This document shows positions 14,967-21,651 of a DNA stretch of 21,651 nt, piece by piece. Location of the stretch: positions 1 to 21,651 of the IMG/VR virus record IMGVR_UViG_3300042887_000665. One strand, given 5' to 3'. Made by a program: the position numbers and the translations under genes. Below the pieces are notes generated by a model. That model did no database searches. It was not told the DNA's origin and saw only the letters and a list, made by a program, of their open reading frames with translations. Each line of letters begins with the position of its first letter. The first letter of the stretch is position 1. This DNA comes from a virus.

Positions 14967-15257
14967 ATGAGCCAGAGCAAGCCACAGTTCCGCACCGTTG
15001 AGGTGCGCCTTACGACCCCATTTGAGGGCTGGGAAGCCACGATGAAGGCTGAGGGAGTTCCAGCGCGCATCCTGATTGATTTGCAAAGCGGCGAAGCGGA
15101 GCGCGCGATGAAGGCGATTGAGCGCCTGATCACAAAGCACAACTTCTTGACCGACGACGGCGAGCCGGCAAAGAGCATCATTGACTCGCCGATGGACGCG
15201 CTGACGCAGACGATTGAGAAGTGGTCGGAGGCAGTCGCAGCACTCCCCCCTCGATAA
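14967..15257 (+). CDS. Tail assembly chaperone G
   Basis: ATG 14967 follows a strong AGAGGAGGAGG ribosome binding site (14952-14962). The 96-residue protein has the features of gpG-type chaperones: a beta N terminus (V-E-V-R-L-T-T-P-F-E-G-W), then helices (A-E-R-A-M-K-A-I-E-R-L-I) and a C-terminal amphipathic helix, ending A-L-P-P-R. Its final codons form the slippery run CCCCCCT at 15245-15251, shortly before the TAA at 15255-15257. In other long-tailed phages this protein and its frameshifted form guide tail protein assembly on the tape measure and are absent from the virion. Confidence 0.86.
   Translation: MSQSKPQFRTVEVRLTTPFEGWEATMKAEGVPARILIDLQSGEAERAMKAIERLITKHNFLTDDGEPAKSIIDSPMDALTQTIEKWSEAVAALPPR
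15245..15251 (+). other. -1 ribosomal frameshift site CCCCCCT
   Basis: The zero-frame codons CCC CCT preceded by C make a perfect X-XXY-YYZ heptamer, so both tRNAs can re-pair one base upstream. A possible stem (CGAC at 15262-15265 with GTCG at 15285-15288, plus inner GC pairs) lies about 11 bases downstream and could stimulate the slip. The frame entered stays open to 15442. Confidence 0.85.
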
Positions 15258-15442
15258 GACTCGACGCCCAGCGGCTGGCGGCGGGTCGTTCGCTCACGCC
15301 GCACCCGCTAATCGCGGCACACCTCATTGCCGAGAAGTTCCACATCCCACCGCACGAAGTGCTGGAGTGGGAAAGCGGAGACTTTTTTCGTACACTGATG
15401 CTGATGTCCGACCTACAGCCAAAGGAGCGTCGTGGCCGCTAA
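15251..15442 (+). CDS. Tail assembly chaperone T domain, made by -1 frameshift from G
   Basis: After slipping at CCCCCCT, ribosomes re-enter at 15251 (TCG) and read 63 further residues, giving a G-T fusion of about 158 residues (segments 14967-15251 and 15251-15442). The extension starts S-I-R-L-D-A-Q-R-L and has the helical phrase A-A-H-L-I-A-E-K-F-H-I-P-P-H-E-V-L-E-W, like gpT-type domains that contact the tail tube protein. There is no good separate start: a GTG at 15221 lacks a ribosome binding site and lies inside G. The end overlaps the next gene by 11 bases. Confidence 0.82.
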   Translation, partial: SIRLDAQRLAAGRSLTPHPLIAAHLIAEKFHIPPHEVLEWESGDFFRTLMLMSDLQPKERRGR

Positions 15443-15944
15443 CGATTCGCTAGTCCTGCAAATCCAAACCGACAAAGCGTTTGATGACCTTCGGATCGGC
15501 TTCCTTCAGGCAGATAATCCGAGCGCATTCAAGCGCCTTCAATCCTTTGCCGCGCTAAACGCCGCTCGCACAATGCTTGGACCGATGAAGCAGGCAGCTC
15601 CTCGTGGAACCACAACAGAGAATCCAGGCAGGCTCCAGCGCAACGTGAAGGCGCGTGGCGTGCGATTCAACAAGCCAGGCGCAGTCGTTGGTATCAAGGG
15701 CGGACGCTCAGGCGTCTTCTACGGCTGGTTTGTCGTGGAAGGGCGTTCAGGCGTGCGCCGAACCAAAAACGGACTCAAAGCAGTCAAGCCGGTCGCCGCT
15801 CGGCCATTCGTCTCGGATACCGTTCGCAAGAGCGGTACAATTGAGCGCGCAATGGAATCGTTCTCTGCGACCGTGGAGAAGTTCCTGAATGACGAACCGT
15901 TCAGAAACACAATCCTGAAGTTCAGGAGAGGGAGTCAACGCTAA
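15432..15944 (+). CDS. HK97 gp10-like tail completion protein
   Basis: GTG 15432 sits 4 bases after an AAAGGAG site. The 170-residue product has a helical N terminus, the segment K-Q-A-A-P-R-G-T followed by G-R-L-Q-R-N-V, a beta region with V-V-G-I-K-G-G, and the closing A-A-R-P-F-V-S-D-T-V. This is the pattern of the HK97 gp10-like family (P-x-x-T-G-x-L-x-x-S then x-x-R-P-F-L). Such proteins usually lie before the major tail protein and finish the neck or tail top. Here the gene is displaced to between the chaperones and the tape measure. Confidence 0.8.
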   Translation: MAANDSLVLQIQTDKAFDDLRIGFLQADNPSAFKRLQSFAALNAARTMLGPMKQAAPRGTTTENPGRLQRNVKARGVRFNKPGAVVGIKGGRSGVFYGWFVVEGRSGVRRTKNGLKAVKPVAARPFVSDTVRKSGTIERAMESFSATVEKFLNDEPFRNTILKFRRGSQR

Positions 15945-17224
15945 TGGCATTCGGATCTGACCGCTCCGCCAACTTTGTCATCAAGGCGAAGGATGCCGCT
16001 ACTGGGCCGCTTGGCAAAATCGGTGGCGCGCTGGGAAGCCTCAAGAGTGCCGCCGGCACCGCATTCAAGGCCATTGCTGCTGGAGCCGTAGCTGCTGCCA
16101 CGGCAATTGCCGGCTTCGCTGTTGCCGGCATCAAGGCAGCCGTAGAGGATGAGCAGCAGACGATTCGACTTAATGCCGCGCTAAAGGCGCGAGGATTTGC
16201 GCTTGATCAGCTAGGCCCGAGGGTTGAGGAGCAAATCAAGGCGATGCAGCGGCTCGGCTTTACTGATGATCAGGTGCGTTCTGGACTAGAGGTTGGAAGC
16301 CGCTTCTTCAAGAATCAAGACAATCTCCTGCGTGCCAATGCGGTAGCTGCAAACATCGCGGCAGTCACAGGCAAAGACCTTGCGACCGTAATGCTCGCCA
16401 TCGGGCGAGGCTCGTTGGGAAGCACACGCGGTTTGATGCAACTCGGCATCCAGGTGGAGAAGGGCGCAAAGCTCAAAGACATTCTTCGCGCTGCTGATGA
16501 GAAGTACGCAGGAACGGCTGAAGAGCTTGCAAATAGCACCGCAGGAAAGTTTGCCGCAGCCCAGATTACGTTCAACGAGCAGATTGAGGCGCTTGGCTAT
16601 CGCTTCTTGCCGGCGGTAAGCACGGCAATGGATTTCCTTGCCAAAAACGTTCTTCCGATGACGGACAAACTCTTTACCGCTCTTGGCGACACTCTCGTTG
16701 GACTGAGTTCTAAGATCACCGAAAAGGGCGGACTTCTTGATTCCGTGCTATCAGTAGTCGGACCTATTGCCGCACGCCTTGCACCTGCAATTGGCGATGT
16801 TGGCAAAAAGATTGGTGAGCTGCTTGGCTCTGTCGGCGAACTTGTGGTTGCACTTTGGGACGATGGCAATGGGCCGCTTGCGATCGCCGTGAGCGCCATT
16901 GGTGGACTGTTTGAGGGTCTTATCAAGGTTCTTGGCTTCGTGGTCGATACGATCAAATTGATCATTGACATTGCGACAGAGGCGGTGAAGTTGCTTGACA
17001 AGCTGGGCGGGAAAGCACGCGGACAGGCGGCGCTTCCAACATTCACCGGCGGCGGCGGAAACTACGGTGGCGGCGGCGGTGGGCAGCAAGGGATGTCGCC
17101 ATACCCGACAGGGCCAATTGGCGCGAACATCGTCATCGGGACGAACTCACTAGACAGCATTGACCTTTATCTCGGCCAGCAGGCACGAGTCTCAACTGGA
17201 AGAACGATCCCAGGTAGGGAATAA
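15944..17224 (+). CDS. Tail tape measure protein (short)
   Basis: The 426-residue protein begins S-A-N-F-V-I-K-A-K-D-A-A-T-G-P-L, then an alanine-rich hydrophobic helix (A-A-G-A-V-A-A-A-T-A-I-A-G-F, near residues 44-62). A long helical middle has T-G-K-D-L-A-T-V-M-L-A-I and L-M-Q-L-G-I-Q-V, typical of tape measure proteins. A second hydrophobic stretch lies near residues 305-345, and a glycine-rich hinge (about 366-383) precedes the C terminus. No peptidase or lysozyme domain is seen. At the usual scaling of about 0.15 nm per residue it predicts a tail of only about 60 nm. It overlaps its neighbours by one base on each side. Confidence 0.88.
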   Translation: MAFGSDRSANFVIKAKDAATGPLGKIGGALGSLKSAAGTAFKAIAAGAVAAATAIAGFAVAGIKAAVEDEQQTIRLNAALKARGFALDQLGPRVEEQIKAMQRLGFTDDQVRSGLEVGSRFFKNQDNLLRANAVAANIAAVTGKDLATVMLAIGRGSLGSTRGLMQLGIQVEKGAKLKDILRAADEKYAGTAEELANSTAGKFAAAQITFNEQIEALGYRFLPAVSTAMDFLAKNVLPMTDKLFTALGDTLVGLSSKITEKGGLLDSVLSVVGPIAARLAPAIGDVGKKIGELLGSVGELVVALWDDGNGPLAIAVSAIGGLFEGLIKVLGFVVDTIKLIIDIATEAVKLLDKLGGKARGQAALPTFTGGGGNYGGGGGGQQGMSPYPTGPIGANIVIGTNSLDSIDLYLGQQARVSTGRTIPGRE

Positions 17225-19299
17225 TGGCAACGGCTCCATTTCAGCTATGGATTGACCTTGCTGCAATCTCCACGGCGGTTCGCTCTTCTGGCACCGTCAC
17301 CGTAACCACCTACTCGCCGCACGGAATCACCACTGGCGCATATATCCAACTTGACCAAGCCGCTGGTACCGCCGGGACGTCAATGAATGGCGTGTATCAG
17401 GTCACCGCGACCTCTGGGACTACGTTCACTTTTGCGGCGTCTGGAAGCGACGGAACGGCGACCGTCGGTTCGGCGTACATCAGTTACGACCTCCTGAATC
17501 CGCTGATTAACTACTCTGGAACGGCAAAGGATTCTGCGTTGTACGTGCCGACAGAATCTCTGCTGTTTTCTACCAGCGGCGATGGCTCTGGCGCAACGAG
17601 CGCATTCACAGTGCTCCAAGACGACACGCCGAGCGACGGCCCGTGGTTCAAGCTTATCCCCGATCAAACCCGCGTACGGCTAGTCAAGAAAGACACTGGA
17701 CAGACTCCGGCATCGGACAAGAGCGACGTATTTTTCGTCAGCGCAGTCGCGTCGATCAACTCAATCATTAACGGATCGGGGCAGGGCAGCATCTCCTCGG
17801 TGTCACTTCAAGACCCAACGAGCCTGCTAGAGAAGATCTATGTCTACACCTACAACGCTCAGCCCCGCATCATCAAGCGGGACGGCATTTCACGAGAGGG
17901 CGGAGTTGTCGACGTTGTAACGGTCATCACGAATCAGTCTCCTGGGTTTAGCGTCGGCGGAACTGTTCAGATCAAGGGTGCATTCGGTGGTGACAACCTA
18001 AGTTTCAACGACAACTATGTGATCTCAACTGTTACCGACACGCTCTTTACCGCAAGCCAAAACGCAAACACGGCGACTGGGAACGGCGAGTACACCATTA
18101 CATCAGCCGCGATGTTCGGCACCACAACGAATCAGGTTGAGATTGACCCGCAGGACGGCCTCTTCATTGACGACGGGATCGTTGTGCTCAGCGGTATCAC
18201 GTCAACAAATGGCACCGCGCAAAACTTGATCAATACCGTCTTTGACTACGATGAAGTATCTGGAAGCACTGGCGACAAATTTGTCGTAACGCTCGCTGGA
18301 AGCGTGCCGAATAACACCACCTTCAATGTGGCAAACGGAAAGATCACTGGTCTTCCAATTGTTACCCCGCTCGGGGTAACAACGGCGATTGCTGCATCAA
18401 TTCCCGCAGACACGCTTGAGACCGCTGCCGTAACAACCGCGCTGGCGGCGGTGCATACAAACAAGGCTGGCGACTATCCACTTCAGCGCCTCATCAATAC
18501 CGCGTCGACCGCGTTTATTTCTGGCGCAAGTTTCCGCACGAACAGGGAGGAAATTAACATCACCGGCCAGAGCCTGCGTAGCATTCTTGACACGATCATT
18601 GAGGCGTATCAAGCCGAAGATGGCAAGGCGCGCAGATACTTCGTTGACCAGGCTGGCAACCTGAACTACGGGTTGATTGATACGGCCGCGCAGCCAACAT
18701 ATGCGACGGCTCCGTACAAAATCATCACGAGCGGAACGCAAAACCCAAATACGACGACAGCGGCTGCAACCATAATTCCGTACTCACTCCAGATTGGGTT
18801 TGACCACCAGACGACAAAGGGCGGGATGGTTCTGGGTCAGGGGACTGCGTATCAGCCGGTCTATACGACCTACGCCGACTATGGCTATTCGGAGCGCAGG
18901 GGTGCACCAATATTTGACGGAGTCATCCCATCGCTGGAGGTGACGTCAAACTACAATGCCAACGCATACAGGTACGCAAATGGGTATTTTGCAGACTCCC
19001 ATCTTCCATTGATGAGCGGCTACTTTACGTTGCGCGGCGCTGGCACGGCAAGCCACAATCAGTACGGCTTCAGCGCAGGCTACGCCCAGACTGGCGGCAC
19101 GGCGTTCTCGCTCGTCAACCGATGGTCGCCTGGTCAATGGGTTGACGTCACGTGTGCCGAGCTTGGGCTAAGCGGGTTGTATAGAATCGAGCAGGTAGAC
19201 TGGACGATGGAGCGCGGCTCCTTTACGCAGGTCATTACGATCACGTTCAGTTACAAGCCGCAATTTAGTTTGAGTAGCCAATTAGCACAGGTGAGGTAA
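17224..19299 (+). CDS. Tail hub / distal tail protein
   Basis: The 691-residue product follows the tape measure and overlaps it by one base. Two beta modules of similar design are visible: residues about 23-86 (P-H-G-I-T-T-G-A-Y-I then N-G-V-Y-Q-V-T) and about 226-297 (F-S-V-G-G-T-V-Q-I-K then N-D-N-Y-V-I-S-T-V). The C-terminal third has S-L-R-S-I-L-D-T-I-I and Y-F-V-D-Q-A-G-N-L-N-Y-G, and ends with W-S-P-G-Q-W-V-D-V-T and V-D-W-T-M-E-R-G, as in gp27-like hubs. It probably forms the tail tip and initiates tube assembly. No lytic domain is evident. The N-terminal residues could include the distal tail (Dit-like) domain. Confidence 0.76.
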   Translation: MATAPFQLWIDLAAISTAVRSSGTVTVTTYSPHGITTGAYIQLDQAAGTAGTSMNGVYQVTATSGTTFTFAASGSDGTATVGSAYISYDLLNPLINYSGTAKDSALYVPTESLLFSTSGDGSGATSAFTVLQDDTPSDGPWFKLIPDQTRVRLVKKDTGQTPASDKSDVFFVSAVASINSIINGSGQGSISSVSLQDPTSLLEKIYVYTYNAQPRIIKRDGISREGGVVDVVTVITNQSPGFSVGGTVQIKGAFGGDNLSFNDNYVISTVTDTLFTASQNANTATGNGEYTITSAAMFGTTTNQVEIDPQDGLFIDDGIVVLSGITSTNGTAQNLINTVFDYDEVSGSTGDKFVVTLAGSVPNNTTFNVANGKITGLPIVTPLGVTTAIAASIPADTLETAAVTTALAAVHTNKAGDYPLQRLINTASTAFISGASFRTNREEINITGQSLRSILDTIIEAYQAEDGKARRYFVDQAGNLNYGLIDTAAQPTYATAPYKIITSGTQNPNTTTAAATIIPYSLQIGFDHQTTKGGMVLGQGTAYQPVYTTYADYGYSERRGAPIFDGVIPSLEVTSNYNANAYRYANGYFADSHLPLMSGYFTLRGAGTASHNQYGFSAGYAQTGGTAFSLVNRWSPGQWVDVTCAELGLSGLYRIEQVDWTMERGSFTQVITITFSYKPQFSLSSQLAQVR

Positions 19300-19515
19300 A
19301 TGTCGCCACGAGTCACGCAAAACGACGAGATCCTGAAGCGCCTTGACTTGATGAACGCACGCCTTAATTCGCAGTCCGAGAAGATTGACGACCTCAAGGC
19401 GGAGATTGACCAGATGAAGGGCGGCCTTGCCGTCCTGAAGGGGCTTGGCGCCCTACTTGGCGTAGGAGGAATCGGCACGCTTCTGGCGTGGTTGCAATCT
19501 CAATCAGGCAAGTGA
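19300..19515 (+). CDS. XhlA-like small membrane protein (candidate holin or lysis helper)
   Basis: This 71-residue protein directly abuts the hub gene (TAA then ATG). Residues 8-42 form a charged, heptad-like coiled coil ([11 protein letters not shown]), and residues 44-65 form one hydrophobic segment ([17 protein letters not shown]). This coiled-coil-then-TM plan is that of XhlA-type proteins, which associate with holins in lysis. Alternatively it may be a membrane-anchored tail or superinfection protein. The last four bases form a GTGA overlap with the next gene. Confidence 0.7.
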   Translation: MSPRVTQNDEILKRLDLMNARLNSQSEKIDDLKAEIDQMKGGLAVLKGLGALLGVGGIGTLLAWLQSQSGK

Positions 19516-20540
19516 GGTTGCGCGCACTCCTGCTCGCGCTGGCAATCGTCTTGCCATTCGTTCAGCCTGTCTACGCGCTTGACGATCTTGACGAGTGGGA
19601 CTTCAGCACCGACTCCAACGGCACGGTCGTCACGAACGAGGATGGCTCCGTCACGATCGGCGGCGCGAACAATCCGCTCCCTGAGCAGCCACGCTGGAAC
19701 GCGCTAACCAGCCTGACCACAACCGCACTAGAAGCTGAGACGGCGCAGTACCTCTGGTCATACCTGACGACCGACGGCGCGTTCTACGACAAGCCGCAGT
19801 ATCTCGTGGGCGGCGAGTGGCTCACGCTTGCAGAGGGCAACACGCAAGTAGCCACCGGCTACATCGAGGTGGTGCTGGCCGCAGGTGACCTGTTCGGCTT
19901 CCGCGTGCTGTCCACCGACTCGTGCTGCGGCATCGGCTTCCTCACAATCGCCGTAGGCAGCCCTACGCCGTCCCCAGAGCCGACTCCTGAGCCGACCCCT
20001 ACCCAGACACCAGAAGAGCCTTCACCAAGCCCTAGCGTGGCTCCTACCCCTACGCCAGAGCCTTCTGTAGAGCCGACGCCTGAGCCTACGCCAGAGCCTA
20101 CGCCTGAGCCTACCCCTGAACCAACCCCATCACCAACGGAGGAGCCAAGTCCTGAGGTGACCAATGAACCAACCCCAGAACCAACGCCAGAGCCAACGCC
20201 TGTACCAACAGAAGTTCCGCCATCTCCTTCCGTATCTCCTGATCCCACTCCTGTACCTACTCCTGAACCCGAACCCGCTCTGCCAGTTGTAGGGGCTGCG
20301 GTTGAGGCAGTCGGCGAGGTGTTCGCCAACATCGCGGCCATCACCGAGATCGGCAAAGACCTTGATCCGATTGAGAAGGAAGAGGCGCAGCCGGTTGCCG
20401 TCGCAATCCTTGCCAGCCAAGTTGCAAGTGTGGCTGCCGCAGCGTCAAATGCAGCACGAGCGGCTGCTAACATTGGAGGCGGCGGACCAGCGGGAGGCAA
20501 TGGAAATACGCCAAGCCGAAAGGGTGGTCGCCGTGCTTAG
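19512..20540 (+). CDS. Secreted jelly-roll protein with Pro-Thr-Glu repeat stalk, unknown function
   Basis: I start at GTG 19512, which makes the GTGA overlap seen at other junctions; GTG 19488 is also possible. The 342-residue product begins with a clear signal peptide ([14 protein letters not shown], probable cleavage after V-Y-A at residue 22). Residues 25-148 look like an extracellular beta-sandwich ([26 protein letters not shown], and a vicinal cysteine pair S-C-C-G). Residues 154-259 are P-T-P-E-P repeats, as in wall-spanning linkers. An alanine-rich C-terminal helix and a basic G-G-R-R-A end follow. It is likely exported, maybe held at the cell surface. I cannot name its function. Confidence 0.75.
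   Translation: MRLRALLLALAIVLPFVQPVYALDDLDEWDFSTDSNGTVVTNEDGSVTIGGANNPLPEQPRWNALTSLTTTALEAETAQYLWSYLTTDGAFYDKPQYLVGGEWLTLAEGNTQVATGYIEVVLAAGDLFGFRVLSTDSCCGIGFLTIAVGSPTPSPEPTPEPTPTQTPEEPSPSPSVAPTPTPEPSVEPTPEPTPEPTPEPTPEPTPSPTEEPSPEVTNEPTPEPTPEPTPVPTEVPPSPSVSPDPTPVPTPEPEPALPVVGAAVEAVGEVFANIAAITEIGKDLDPIEKEEAQPVAVAILASQVASVAAAASNAARAAANIGGGGPAGGNGNTPSRKGGRRA
19970..20275 (+). repeat. Pro-Thr-Glu (PTPEP) coding repeats
   Basis: This segment is built of short units encoding P-E-P-T, near-perfect as 12-base repeats around 20067-20130 and again about 20166-20205, with varying third positions elsewhere. It yields an extended, rigid, acidic linker about 100 residues long and creates a long glycine/serine shadow frame on the opposite strand. 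Confidence 0.85.
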
Positions 20541-20703
20541 GAACATCATCAACGATTTAGTCGGAGGCTCGTGGACGATCCTCGGTCTGCTCTTCGCGGT
20601 GGTCGTACTACCAGAAGGTCAGACGCAAAGCACAATGGCAACGCTGTTCATCCTGATGACAATCATCTGGGTGGCAACAGGATATTTGAGGTGGAAAGAA
20701 TGA
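20533..20703 (+). CDS. Two-TM small membrane protein (candidate holin)
   Basis: I choose GTG 20533, with a GGGTGG site at 20522-20527, giving 56 residues. In-frame starts at GTG 20524 and ATG 20500 are alternatives. Two hydrophobic segments are clear: [13 protein letters not shown] near residues 13-25 and [15 protein letters not shown] near residues 34-48, separated by a short polar loop, with a charged end (Y-L-R-W-K-E). The small size, two TM segments and the position just before the peptidase gene (ATGA overlap) fit a holin or antiholin, but no family motif confirms it. Confidence 0.64.
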   Translation: MLRNIINDLVGGSWTILGLLFAVVVLPEGQTQSTMATLFILMTIIWVATGYLRWKE

Positions 20704-21308
20704 AGTTCAGGGTCAAGTCGCAGCTCGACCACGTTGAGAAGGGCGGCATCCTTGACGACTGCGGGCCGTCCAGTACGGCAGCCGCCGTCGCGTGGGCATC
20801 TAAGTACGCGGTTGACCCGACGGCTGGTGACGGCATCAAGGCGAAGGCCACTGCTACCGGCTTCGTAGAGAAGGAGGGCGTGTCGGACAACGGCTCGTCT
20901 CTCGGCGACTTGATCAAGACGGCAAAGCAGATGGGCGCGAAGGCGCGCTACGCCAAGTCGTGGGATGACGTCGTTATCTCCGCGCACCGCGGGGCTGGAC
21001 TCATCATCTGGGTGCAGCAGGCGGTGGACTACCCAGCCGTGGAGATCAGCGAGTGGCATAAGCGCTGGCAGGCATACTGGACAAAGAAAGATCGCAAGCA
21101 CATCGCGCTCGGCTACGGTCACGTCACCGCAGCCGCGTGGGATGCCGTTGACGGCTGGCAGTGGGCGTGTCCCACACGGTCAGGCAAGGGCAAAGAGAAG
21201 TTTGGGGTCGTAGTGACCGAAGAGCAGCTCAAGCAGATTGCTGCGAGCAAGAAGAAGCAGACGGGCGGCGCAGCGTTCAAGCACGTCGTCATCGTCGAGT
21301 GGAAGTAA
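20700..21308 (+). CDS. C39-like cysteine peptidase, probable endolysin
   Basis: ATG 20700 overlaps the preceding stop (ATGA), giving 202 residues. The N terminus holds D-D-C-G-P-S-S followed by an alanine-rich helix, the active-site cysteine (C21) pattern of C39-like papain-fold peptidases. The likely catalytic histidine is H141 in G-Y-G-H-V-T, with D148 or D151 shortly after. There is no signal peptide, so export would need a holin. Cleavage of peptidoglycan peptide bridges is the natural role in a lysis block, but a virion or processing peptidase remains possible. No separate wall-binding domain is visible; the last 40 residues are lysine-rich. Confidence 0.76.
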   Translation: MKFRVKSQLDHVEKGGILDDCGPSSTAAAVAWASKYAVDPTAGDGIKAKATATGFVEKEGVSDNGSSLGDLIKTAKQMGAKARYAKSWDDVVISAHRGAGLIIWVQQAVDYPAVEISEWHKRWQAYWTKKDRKHIALGYGHVTAAAWDAVDGWQWACPTRSGKGKEKFGVVVTEEQLKQIAASKKKQTGGAAFKHVVIVEWK

Positions 21309-21317
21309 GGAGTCAGA

Positions 21318-21611
21318 ATGTATAGCGACATCAAGGCAGGCATCCGCTGGATCATTGACAACACAGGCGTAGACGAGGCGCTGATTGAGTTCTTCCGAAC
21401 CTTCATCACCGTGTCTATCTCAGTCGCACTCGGCTTGGGCATCCCGCTTCTCGACATTTCTGGCGGTGACTTCCGCACGGTGCTGTCGGCAGGACTGGCC
21501 TCAGGGCTGCAGGTGCTGATCAAGTTCCTTGACCCAAAGAACACTTCGTTCGGGATCAAGGAGAAGTCGGCTGAAGACAAGGCTCTTGCGGAAAAGCAAT
21601 ACGACATCTAG
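21318..21611 (+). CDS. Holin, r1t-like
   Basis: An AAGGAG site just after the peptidase stop precedes ATG 21318. The 97-residue product has an N-terminal amphipathic helix (I-R-W-I-I-D), a hydrophobic segment near residues 27-46 (F-I-T-V-S-I-S-V-A-L-G-L-G-I-P-L-L), a turn with D-I-S-G-G-D-F-R-T, a second hydrophobic helix (V-L-S-A-G-L-A-S-G-L-Q-V-L-I-K) and a charged tail. This order, with an acidic turn before an A/G-rich second helix, resembles r1t-type holins. It would form membrane holes releasing the peptidase encoded just upstream. Confidence 0.72.
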   Translation: MYSDIKAGIRWIIDNTGVDEALIEFFRTFITVSISVALGLGIPLLDISGGDFRTVLSAGLASGLQVLIKFLDPKNTSFGIKEKSAEDKALAEKQYDI

Positions 21612-21621
21612 GCTCTGACGA

Positions 21622-21651
21622 TCGGCGTGTAGTCGCGCCGAAGTAGGAGGT
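21622..21651 (+). promoter_or_regulatory. Hairpin and strong ribosome binding site at the window edge
   Basis: TCGGCG (21622-21627) pairs with CGCCGA (21636-21641) around an 8-base loop. It is followed by TAGGAGGT at 21644-21651, nearly the full anti-SD complement. A further + strand gene very probably begins just outside the window. Confidence 0.6.

Noticed and set aside
15214-15453. 79-codon plus frame overlapping the chaperone junction (+1 relative to G)
   Set aside because: The -1 frame has gpT-like content and an exact slippery heptamer; this third frame has low-complexity Arg/Ala-rich sequence and no start signal.
19859-20500. 213-codon open frame on the minus strand rich in G-V-G-S-G
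   Set aside because: It is the mirror of the PTPEP-coding repeats; its Gly/Val/Ser pattern follows directly from the repeated CCN-GAR-CCN-ACN codons, and it lacks a ribosome binding site.
1-21651. CRISPR array, tRNA, insertion sequence, integrase or attachment site
   Set aside because: No regularly spaced identical repeats, cloverleaf, transposase or integrase-like protein was found. The repeats present are all inside coding sequence.

Overview
The window is a contiguous, single-strand (+) stretch of a tailed dsDNA bacteriophage genome (Caudoviricetes) with siphovirus-type morphology. It has an HK97-type head module (P27-family small terminase, large terminase, HK97-type portal, prohead protease and major capsid protein). 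It also has a long-tail module: tail terminator, major tail protein, frameshifted tail-assembly chaperones, tape measure and tail hub. No tail-sheath gene is seen. Genes are tightly packed, many meeting in ATGA, GTGA or TAATG junctions, and most are preceded by strong GGAGG-type ribosome binding sites. Base composition is moderately GC-rich. This suggests a bacterial host that uses canonical Shine-Dalgarno initiation, perhaps an actinobacterium or similar environmental bacterium. The host cannot be fixed from this sequence, and no integrase, repressor, tRNA or host flank is present.

Layout. 1-2783: an accessory block with the tail of an unknown gene, a class I methyltransferase, an HExxH metallopeptidase-like protein, an HNH endonuclease and a GT4-like glycosyltransferase. 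2784-2876: a G-run-rich intergenic segment directly upstream of terS, a candidate packaging or regulatory site. 2877-8777: terS, terL (overlapping terS by 130 bases in another frame), portal, a multidomain prohead protease and the major capsid protein, closed by a hairpin with a UUCG tetraloop. 8850-10245: small head proteins, a head-tail connector and a beta-sandwich protein. 10242-13061: a 939-residue fibre with a collagen-like stalk and seven Asp-box repeats (probable beta-propeller). 13071-14936: a small protein, tail terminator, another small protein and the major tail protein. 14967-15442: tail chaperones G and G-T joined by a CCCCCCT -1 slippery site. 15432-19299: gp10-like protein, a short tape measure and the tail hub. 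19300-21611: lysis and cell-surface block with an XhlA-like protein, a signal-peptide protein with a Pro-Thr-Glu stalk, a two-TM protein, a C39-like cysteine peptidase (probable endolysin) and an r1t-like holin.

How they work together. TerS, TerL and probably the HNH protein cut and package DNA through the portal into a shell of capsid protein matured by the protease. The connector and terminator join head to tail. The chaperones guide tail-tube polymerisation on the tape measure, with the hub at the tip. The C39-like enzyme would reach the wall through one of up to three small membrane proteins. The glycosyltransferase and methyltransferase may modify a glycan on the virion or host surface.

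The most unusual points are: the fibre gene lying inside the head/neck region rather than after the tape measure; a capsid protease carrying a four-cysteine (HiPIP-like) module and a likely internal start; the C-run frameshift site; and the secreted jelly-roll/PTPEP protein in the lysis block.
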